Source: Candidatus Finniella inopinata (GTDB taxonomy: Bacteria > Pseudomonadota > Alphaproteobacteria > Paracaedibacterales > CAITNM01). From it: a stretch of DNA of 5,207 bases. This document shows positions 1 through 5,207 of the stretch, piece after piece. Under the pieces are notes generated by a model. It was not told the DNA's origin. It saw only the letters and a program-made list of their open reading frames with translations, and did no database searches. The translations under genes were made by a program, and so were the position numbers. Numbering within the stretch: position 1 is the first letter of the stretch; the number at the start of each line of letters is the position of its first letter. The stretch is taken from positions 1 through 5,207 of the forward strand of contig CAMDPB010000094.1 in assembly GCA_945903885.1 (NCBI GenBank), given 5' to 3'.

Positions 1-401
1 CTTATCCTGTTGGGTATTTGTCTGATCGATTTGGTCGCTATGGCTTTTTGGGATTAAGTTTTTTTATTTTAATACTAGCAGATGCTTTTTTAGGTTTTGC
101 AACGAACCTAACAACCATGATGATTGGTGTTGGACTATGGGGTATTCAAATTGGCATGAGCCAAAGCATGTTTTTAAGCCTTATAGCAGATCATGTGCCT
201 GAAGATTTGCGTGGAACTGGAATTGGGTTTTTCTATCTTATAAGTGCTGCTGCACTTTTGTTAGCTGGCGGTATCGGTGGGATTGCAGAGCACATGTATG
301 ACCAGTTCGCCACCTTTATCACTAGCGGTGCCATTAGTTTGGCAGCTCTACTGATGCTTGCGGTTTTTAACAAAACTTTACAAAATAAACCCAGCCGCTA
401 A
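1..401 (+). CDS. MFS transporter, C-terminal part (5' end cut off by window)
   Basis: This is the tail of a major facilitator superfamily inner-membrane transporter; the reading frame is open from base 3, giving 132 residues before the TAA at 399-401. It begins inside a motif-A-like cytoplasmic loop, seen as GYLSDRFGR (residues 4-12 of the visible part). Four hydrophobic stretches follow, at about 13-33, 36-60, 72-97 and 100-125. That fits the loop between helices 8 and 9 followed by helices 9-12 of a 12-helix protein. The stretch ADHVPEDLRGTGIG (about 62-75), just before the penultimate helix, is typical of MFS proteins. The protein ends in a short polar tail (NKTLQNKPSR). The substrate cannot be told from this half. 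The TTG at base 18 is an internal leucine codon, not the real start. The next gene begins 29 bases downstream on the same strand with no terminator between, so cotranscription is likely. The sequence differs from the second MFS protein at 2206-3465, so the two are not recent duplicates. Confidence 0.9.
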   Translation, partial: YPVGYLSDRFGRYGFLGLSFFILILADAFLGFATNLTTMMIGVGLWGIQIGMSQSMFLSLIADHVPEDLRGTGIGFFYLISAAALLLAGGIGGIAEHMYDQFATFITSGAISLAALLMLAVFNKTLQNKPSR

Positions 402-430
402 CACAACGTCTATTAAGAAATAGCCAACTC

Positions 431-2206
431 ATGAATGATTTTCTAACTTGTGTAAAATTAACACGATCTGAATTCCCAAACATGCGATTTGCAGATTTTT
501 GCAACCTTTGGCAAATTTCAGACGAACTAAAAACTTTGAATGCAACATCCGTTGCTCTTACCCAGCTAGAACAACAGGGTCTGCATAATCTTTTAAGGGT
601 AATTAAAAAAATTCATGAAATACAAACTCCATTTCAGTACACTTCACCTGTATCTAGCTCTCGGCAACTTCAGTTTTCCTCTCTATTCTCACTTAGCAAA
701 CAAGCGTTAGAATTTTTCAACCAAGGCTTTGTAGTCGTTTGCGATGATGTCACTTTATGGCAACAAATAACTCAAACTATTTCCAATACTCAAACCAGCA
801 CAGCATTAGATTGGATCCAAAAACTATATACTTATGCAACGCAAAAAAATTTAGTCAATGCTATTGAAATGCTTAGGCACCCCCTACTTGAAAAAGTGGA
901 TGCAGATTTTCACAAAATTGTATTGAATTGGGAACACACGCTTCGGAAAAATCAACAACAAACTTTAGACACTGATTGGCCAAATCACTCTTTATGTCAG
1001 CACCTTTTAAGTATTGCTTGCGAAAAAAACTTTTCAGATGTTTTTAAAGAAATTTTTCAAAAATTACCACTCACAATTCAACAGCATTTGCTGCCATTGA
1101 CCAATTATGTACCGCTTTTAAACGATACTATTCATTGCTTGGAATGGTTTAAGGGAGCAGTAAATTTAGGAATATACGCCCCACAAATTGGCTTGGGTCT
1201 CCATGCAGCGTTAAAATTTAAACCCGAACAAGTTGTATTTTGTTTAAAACATAACCAAATTCGCCCTTTACAAAGTCATCTTTTATTCAAAAACGTTAAT
1301 GGGGGAAATTTACCAGATTTACTTTTTCAATGGGCAGCAAAAAAGAAACTTAATGTTTTGAGCTATTCTGCTGATGCAACATTTGAGCACCCTTTGGTGC
1401 AAGCTGATGTGCTTGAAAAATATCAAGTACAAAGAGTTTCCATGGTTGGTCAAAGACCTATTGCCAACCCTATTGTCAGCAGCCGCCCTACAACTATTAG
1501 CGCAACCGGGTTTAACCAGCTTATGCAAGATCCATATGGATTTTATGCGCGTTACATTTTAAAATTAAGGCAGATTGAAAGAATTTGTGCACAAAATTTT
1601 GCAAAAGAATTTGGATTGGCAACTCACAAAATTATTGAGGTGTACTTAAAACAAGGATTAAAATCTGCATCTCAGTACCTACACACATTAAATTTAAATA
1701 GTCACCCTATTTTGTGGAAAGGTAAACTTCTGCGTATTCTTGATTGGGTTCACGCTCAAATGAACGATTTACATCCCACTAAGATTCAAAGTGAACAAGA
1801 TTTATCTGCTGAATTAACTCCTATTGGCCAGATTAAATTAAAAGCCAGAATTGATGCTTGTATTTTTACTACTCAAGGCAATCTGGTTGTAAACTTCAAA
1901 ACAGGAATGCCTCCCAGCAAAGCAGAGGTCACAAGCGGATACATACCTCAATTGGCCATTGAAATGTTTTTAACCAGTAAAACCCATCCTAATACGTCAA
2001 CTCAAGCAGAATTTTGGCAACTTAAAGGAACTCAACCTGCTGGAATTGTTTCGTCAAGTATCGCCATTCCAATTGATACACTGCAAGCTGAACTTGAGAA
2101 AATTACACTTCATTATCTGACGCAGAATACCTCATTTTTAACTTGCCCATGGCCATCAAAAACGCCAAAGTATAACGAATATAAAAATTTGGAACGTTTG
2201 GCCTAA
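431..2206 (+). CDS. addB: Short AddB-like PD-(D/E)XK nuclease subunit of the AddAB double-strand break repair complex
   Basis: This 591-residue protein is best read as AddB, the partner of AddA in the helicase-nuclease that resects DNA double-strand breaks. The C-terminal third carries the RecB-type nuclease domain: the entry motif SATGFNQLMQDPYGFYAR (357-374), H399 with E403, D475 in ARID, an NFKTG motif (488-492), and the later PQL motif with Q507. Further upstream, LRHPLL (148-153) resembles a conserved alphaproteobacterial AddB segment. The DEL-containing helix near 24-33 resembles the part of AddB that normally lies about 150 residues or more into the protein. Full alphaproteobacterial AddB is near 1000 residues, so about 400 are missing, mainly from the N-terminal and central inactive-helicase region. 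The second catalytic Asp (RecB D1080 equivalent) is N488, so the nuclease may be inactive. The frame is closed upstream by a TAA at 386-388, so no longer in-frame N-terminus exists. ATG 431 is chosen as the first ATG; ATG 482 (M18) is an alternative. No strong ribosome binding site is visible. The frame is otherwise uninterrupted, which argues against a simple pseudogene. Identification as AddB rests on the nuclease domain plus the nearby addA. Confidence 0.8.
   Translation: MNDFLTCVKLTRSEFPNMRFADFCNLWQISDELKTLNATSVALTQLEQQGLHNLLRVIKKIHEIQTPFQYTSPVSSSRQLQFSSLFSLSKQALEFFNQGFVVVCDDVTLWQQITQTISNTQTSTALDWIQKLYTYATQKNLVNAIEMLRHPLLEKVDADFHKIVLNWEHTLRKNQQQTLDTDWPNHSLCQHLLSIACEKNFSDVFKEIFQKLPLTIQQHLLPLTNYVPLLNDTIHCLEWFKGAVNLGIYAPQIGLGLHAALKFKPEQVVFCLKHNQIRPLQSHLLFKNVNGGNLPDLLFQWAAKKKLNVLSYSADATFEHPLVQADVLEKYQVQRVSMVGQRPIANPIVSSRPTTISATGFNQLMQDPYGFYARYILKLRQIERICAQNFAKEFGLATHKIIEVYLKQGLKSASQYLHTLNLNSHPILWKGKLLRILDWVHAQMNDLHPTKIQSEQDLSAELTPIGQIKLKARIDACIFTTQGNLVVNFKTGMPPSKAEVTSGYIPQLAIEMFLTSKTHPNTSTQAEFWQLKGTQPAGIVSSSIAIPIDTLQAELEKITLHYLTQNTSFLTCPWPSKTPKYNEYKNLERLA
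1499..2110 (+). other. RecB-type PD-(D/E)XK nuclease domain of AddB, with D-to-N change in the active site
   Basis: This is the domain at about residues 357-560 of the AddB-like protein. Four residues bind metal or catalyse cleavage in E. coli RecB: H956, D1067, D1080 and K1082. The matching positions here are H399, D475, N488 and K490. The 13-residue spacing from D475 to N488 and the two-residue step to the lysine equal the RecB spacing, so the alignment is firm. The Asp-to-Asn change comes from codon AAC at 1892-1894, one transition away from GAC. Loss of D1080 in RecB abolishes nuclease activity. The fold, the lysine and Q507 are retained, so a DNA-binding or structural role is still possible. 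Confidence 0.8.
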
Positions 2207-2208
2207 TG
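2204..2208 (+). promoter_or_regulatory. TAATG stop-start overlap coupling addB to the MFS gene
   Basis: The addB stop codon TAA (2204-2206) shares its last A with the ATG (2206-2208) of the downstream transporter gene. Such one-base overlaps normally go with translational coupling, where ribosomes ending one gene restart on the next. The only purine-rich stretch nearby is GGAACG at 2191-2196, too far from the ATG to be a good Shine-Dalgarno site, which makes reinitiation the more likely mode. The overlap shows that the two genes share a transcript. Confidence 0.7.
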
Positions 2209-3465
2209 AACGAAGAACGAACAGCTGTGCATGCCTATCTAGCTTGGGGAGGTGTTGCATTATTTTTCCTGTATCAATATATCCTTCGCATTGCTCCCGG
2301 ACTTGTAGAGCCTGAACTTCGCAGCGCTTTTTTTATGACTGCCAATGAGTTTTCAACGTTGGGCTCATTCTTCATGTTTATCTACGCATTAGTACAAATT
2401 CCCTGTGGTGTACTGATTGACAGGCTTGGAGTGAAACGAGTTGTTTTATCTAGCATTTTATTGTGCTTGGTTGGAAACGGAGTATTAATTACAGGAAATA
2501 CTCTTTGGGAAGCACAAATTAGCCGCATATTTATGGGGCTGGGATCCGCATGCGGGTACATAGGTTGCATGAAAGTTGCTGCAGACAGTTTTTCAAGTTC
2601 AAACCGAGGATTTTTTATGGGAGCTGCTTTGACGCTTGGATTATTAGGACCTCTAGCAGGGAAACCCCTATTAATTCTCATAGAGGCTACAAGTTGGCGT
2701 TATGCCTTTACGGTGCTGTCTGTCATTGGAGTGATTTTATGGTTTTCTCTTGTTATTGTCATGCCCAAAGAACCTATTAATTCTCAAGCTGTTCTTAAAT
2801 GGCCTGAGATTAAAAAAAGTGTAGTTCACGTTTTCAACACACGTAATATTCTTGCCTATGCGATTATGACAACTTGCTTTTTTTCACCCTTTTCTGTAAT
2901 TGCAGATTTGTGGGGCGTATCATTCTTAATGAATCACTTTAATCTGCAGCGAATCAATGCAGCTAGCATAACAACATTGATTTACGTTGGAGCAGCAGTT
3001 AGCAGTTTAGTCGTTCCTTGGCTGTGCGAAAGATACAATGAATATAATCGCGGCATTGTTTATAGTTGGCTTGGCATGGTCACGTGCTTGATTGTTTTGT
3101 TGTACAGCGATTTGTCTGCTTTTTCTCTGGTTTTCATGCTGGTTCTTATAGGAATTTTAAGTAGTTGTGAAATTTTGTGTTTTGGCGCAGCTTCTCATTA
3201 CACAACACCAGAAACATCCGGTACCACTCTTGGAGTTATTAATACTTTTTGCGTAATGGGAAGTGCCTGCCTAATGCAGGCCGTTGGATTTTTGCTTGAT
3301 TTCAAGTGGAAAGGAGCAATGGATAATGAAGGAATAAGAGTATATTCGAGCGATGAATATGTCTTTGCGCTCAGTTCAATTCTTGTCTTTGTAGGCGTTT
3401 TAGGTCTAGTGGCCTTTTTCCTTTACAGGCAAGGCAAACAGCTAAGACAGAATGAATTGGCATGA
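2206..3465 (+). CDS. MFS transporter (GlpT/UhpC/Pht-like type), complete
   Basis: This is a complete 419-residue inner-membrane transporter, a normal length for a 12-helix major facilitator protein. Hydrophobic segments lie at about 12-32, 50-70, 79-97, 104-125, 135-158, 165-186, 214-236, 252-273, 283-300, 304-328, 341-364 and 385-407. The classic motif A sits between helices 2 and 3 as GVLIDRLGVKR (68-78). YQYILRIAP in helix 1 (23-31), QIPCGVL before motif A, RIFMGLGSACGYIG in helix 4 (107-120) and SWRYAF (163-168) match a transporter group common in intracellular bacteria such as Legionella and Coxiella. In that group, members known as Pht import amino acids or nucleosides. The substrate here cannot be assigned, and the group assignment is from memory. 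The central cytoplasmic loop (about 187-213) is short and basic. The gene begins inside the addB stop codon and ends 32 bases before addA, so it is embedded in the addB-addA pair. It has no obvious role in DNA repair; its position more likely reflects genome rearrangement. Its stop is TGA, so TGA is not a tryptophan codon in this genome. Confidence 0.92.
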   Translation: MNEERTAVHAYLAWGGVALFFLYQYILRIAPGLVEPELRSAFFMTANEFSTLGSFFMFIYALVQIPCGVLIDRLGVKRVVLSSILLCLVGNGVLITGNTLWEAQISRIFMGLGSACGYIGCMKVAADSFSSSNRGFFMGAALTLGLLGPLAGKPLLILIEATSWRYAFTVLSVIGVILWFSLVIVMPKEPINSQAVLKWPEIKKSVVHVFNTRNILAYAIMTTCFFSPFSVIADLWGVSFLMNHFNLQRINAASITTLIYVGAAVSSLVVPWLCERYNEYNRGIVYSWLGMVTCLIVLLYSDLSAFSLVFMLVLIGILSSCEILCFGAASHYTTPETSGTTLGVINTFCVMGSACLMQAVGFLLDFKWKGAMDNEGIRVYSSDEYVFALSSILVFVGVLGLVAFFLYRQGKQLRQNELA

Positions 3466-3497
3466 AGCTTCTTCCTTTGTTGACTTAGTCTTGTGCA
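3466..3497 (+). other. Short spacer before addA, no terminator and no clear ribosome binding site
   Basis: This 32-base gap is pyrimidine-rich and contains only a small palindrome overlapping its start (GAAGCTTC, 3464-3471), too short and loop-free to act as a terminator. There is no AGGAGG-like sequence in the 15 bases before the addA ATG. Read-through from the MFS gene into addA is therefore likely. Confidence 0.5.
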
Positions 3498-5207
3498 ATG
3501 AATGAAACATCAGTATCAACGATCAATCTACAGCAAAAAGCCAGTAATCCTAATTCTAGCTGTTGGGTTAATGCATCAGCTGGCTCAGGGAAAACTAAAG
3601 TTCTAATTGATAGAATCATTCGGTTGTTACTGCATTGCGCAAACCCAGAGCGCATACTCTGCTTAACTTTTTCAAGAGCCGCCGCAAGTGAAATGCAAGA
3701 GCGGCTCCTGCAGCGAATAAAATTATTTACAAAAGCGTCAGAATCAGACCTTATTGACCAACTATCAAACTTGGGAGAACTTCCTACTCCTACAAACATT
3801 AAGCAAGCCAAAAACCTATATTCAATTGTGCAACACCAACCAATTTCAATTCAAACTGTACACAGCTTTTGCCAAAGTTTACTGCAACGACAATTGGGAG
3901 GGAATGTCCTGCAACCCTCACCCAGAGTCATGGAAAATTTTGAAGAACGTACATATTTAAATCAGGCGTTTGAAAAATTAATTGAAGATCCAAGTGCTAC
4001 AGTTTTCATGGAAGAGTTTTTCATTTTTCATGGTGACAATGTTCTTTTTGAATATTTAAGTAGCACAACACGAAATGTTCACAACTTAGGCCTAGAAGAT
4101 GCAAAAAATCGGTTATATGAATTATTTGATATTAGTGGTGCACCACAATTTCCCAAGCCACCTTTAGAAATCCACCCCTATCTTAGTGGACTGTTAAACG
4201 TTGCCATTCCAAATGATATCGTTTCCAAGGACCATAACTTTGCGCAATGTTTTTTAACTCAAAAAGGAACTGTTCGAGCCAAAATTTTACCAGCAAGCAT
4301 TCAAAAACAATACCCAGATGCTGAGCCAATTTTAAAAATTTATGCAGAAGAACTAGCGCATTATTTTTCTAAAAAAATTCGCTTTGATCAGGTTCAAAAA
4401 TCATTACAATTTTGGCAACTTCAGCAAATTTTTCAAAAGCATTACAGACAATTGAAGGAAATTCATAACCTGTGGGATTTCTATGACTTAATTGAAAAAA
4501 CTCTACAAACTTTAAAGCTTGATTCCTTTGACCAAATCCTTTTTGATTTAAATTATCGCATTGATCATATTCTGGTTGATGAAGCCCAGGATACTAGCAT
4601 TGATCAATGGCACGTTATTGAATACCTTGTGCAAGGTTTGTTTGATCAGCACTCAACCAACAGAAGTGTTTTCGTTGTTGGTGACGAAAAACAATCAATT
4701 TATAGTTTTCAAGGCGCTGACATTCGCATGTATCAAGATATGCAAAAGCACATATCAACACTTTGCCAACCTTGGGAAAATGTCGCACTTTCCACAAGCT
4801 TTCGAAGTGCAAAAGACATTTTAAACTTAGTTGATAAAGTCTTTGAACAAAACCCAAAAGGCTTGGGGGAAAATGTTTCAAATCACATAGCCTATCAGGA
4901 ATTCAACGGATGCATTGAAATTCTGCCATTCATTGAACTTGAAACTCCTACAATTGACGCATGGCCCATTTTTGAAACGTATTCTGATACACGTGAACCA
5001 GAACAATATTTAGCCGAGCAAGTTATAAACCATATTGAACAATCCATTGCTAATGGCTTATTTTTAGCATCTGAAAATCGTCACGCTACCCATGATGATT
5101 TCATGATTTTAATGCGCAAACGCGGACGTCAAATGCAGGAAATAACTTCAACTTGCCAAGAACGTAGCATACCCTACTCTGCTTTTGACCCTAAAAATTT
5201 AATGGAA
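3498..5207 (+). CDS. addA: AddA, helicase-nuclease subunit of the AddAB double-strand break repair complex (3' end cut off by window)
   Basis: The frame is open from ATG 3498 to the last base, giving the first 570 residues of a protein normally about 1100-1200 long. AddA is an ATP-driven 3'-5' superfamily 1A helicase with its own C-terminal nuclease domain, which lies beyond the window. It unwinds and resects double-strand ends for RecA. Motifs in order: a Q-motif region near 10-16, Walker A AGSGKT (28-33) in a typical AddA context, motif Ia around LTFSRAAASEM (56-66), motif Ic IQTVHSFCQ (118-126), Walker B DEAQDTS (361-367), motif III GDEKQSIYSFQGAD (395-408) and motif IV LSTSFRSA (431-438) with arginine R436. 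All expected ATPase residues (K32, D361, E362, Q399, R436) are present, so the motor looks functional. A TAG at 3486-3488 closes the frame upstream and ATG 3498 is the first in-frame start. The distance from Walker A to Walker B is about 330 residues, perhaps slightly short for an alphaproteobacterial AddA. The usual neighbour addB lies upstream but is separated by an MFS gene. Confidence 0.95.
   Translation, partial: MNETSVSTINLQQKASNPNSSCWVNASAGSGKTKVLIDRIIRLLLHCANPERILCLTFSRAAASEMQERLLQRIKLFTKASESDLIDQLSNLGELPTPTNIKQAKNLYSIVQHQPISIQTVHSFCQSLLQRQLGGNVLQPSPRVMENFEERTYLNQAFEKLIEDPSATVFMEEFFIFHGDNVLFEYLSSTTRNVHNLGLEDAKNRLYELFDISGAPQFPKPPLEIHPYLSGLLNVAIPNDIVSKDHNFAQCFLTQKGTVRAKILPASIQKQYPDAEPILKIYAEELAHYFSKKIRFDQVQKSLQFWQLQQIFQKHYRQLKEIHNLWDFYDLIEKTLQTLKLDSFDQILFDLNYRIDHILVDEAQDTSIDQWHVIEYLVQGLFDQHSTNRSVFVVGDEKQSIYSFQGADIRMYQDMQKHISTLCQPWENVALSTSFRSAKDILNLVDKVFEQNPKGLGENVSNHIAYQEFNGCIEILPFIELETPTIDAWPIFETYSDTREPEQYLAEQVINHIEQSIANGLFLASENRHATHDDFMILMRKRGRQMQEITSTCQERSIPYSAFDPKNLME

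Noticed and set aside
411..416. TATTAA as a possible -10 promoter element before addB
   Set aside because: No matching -35 sequence is found about 17 bases upstream, and such hexamers are frequent in AT-rich DNA.
843..849. Run of seven A in addB as a possible slippage or phase-variation tract
   Set aside because: The frame is continuous through it, and short A runs are common throughout this AT-rich window. Nothing indicates switching.
1319..1562. Small open frames on both strands within addB
   Set aside because: They overlap the conserved start of the nuclease domain in the addB frame and have no independent support.
2546..2555. 10-bp perfect palindrome CCGCATGCGG
   Set aside because: It is inside the conserved helix-4 coding sequence (GSACGYIG) of the MFS gene and has no second copy in the window. 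No operator or attachment-site context was seen.
3265..3281. Perfect 6-bp inverted repeat GCCTGC-CTAAT-GCAGGC inside the MFS gene, with a short T run a few bases later
   Set aside because: It lies in the middle of a transmembrane coding region about 180 bases before the stop, the T run is not directly after the stem, and the gene continues intact. It is more likely chance than a terminator.
3485..3811. Open frame on the minus strand opposite the start of addA
   Set aside because: It is a shadow of the addA coding frame, which has clear helicase motifs over the same bases; the antisense translation shows no recognisable domain.
4561..4881. Overlapping plus- and minus-strand open frames within addA
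   Set aside because: Both lie over the Walker B to motif IV region of addA in other frames and have no start signal or recognisable domain.

Overview
The window is a compact, AT-rich, gene-dense bacterial segment. All genes lie on the + strand: the 3' end of a major facilitator superfamily (MFS) transporter gene, a short addB-like gene, a complete second MFS transporter gene, and the first 570 codons of addA. The AddA and AddB sequences are of the alphaproteobacterial type, as judged from remembered family patterns. The low GC, the condensed AddB and the style of the second MFS protein (a GlpT/UhpC/Pht-like type common in intracellular bacteria) suggest a host-associated alphaproteobacterium, perhaps Holosporales/Paracaedibacter-like. 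That placement is inference. TAA and TGA both act as stops, and no internal TGA interrupts the genes, so the standard bacterial code fits.

Layout: 1-401 holds the last four membrane helices of MFS transporter 1. After a 29-base gap, 431-2206 encodes a 591-residue AddB-like protein. It has the C-terminal RecB-type PD-(D/E)XK nuclease fold but lacks a large part of the usual N-terminal and middle regions, and one expected catalytic aspartate is asparagine. Its TAA stop overlaps the ATG of MFS transporter 2 (2206-3465) in a TAATG junction. After a 32-base spacer, addA starts at 3498 and runs off the window end with its N-terminal UvrD/Rep-type helicase motifs intact.

AddA and AddB together form the heterodimeric helicase-nuclease that resects double-strand breaks for RecA-dependent repair, the counterpart of RecBCD. 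In most alphaproteobacteria addB and addA are adjacent, so an MFS gene lodged between them is unusual. The asymmetry is also notable: AddA looks fully active as a motor, while AddB looks eroded and possibly nuclease-dead. No promoter, terminator, RNA gene, mobile element or CRISPR array could be supported. The four genes look like one transcription unit, and the initiation signals are weak or absent at all three visible starts.
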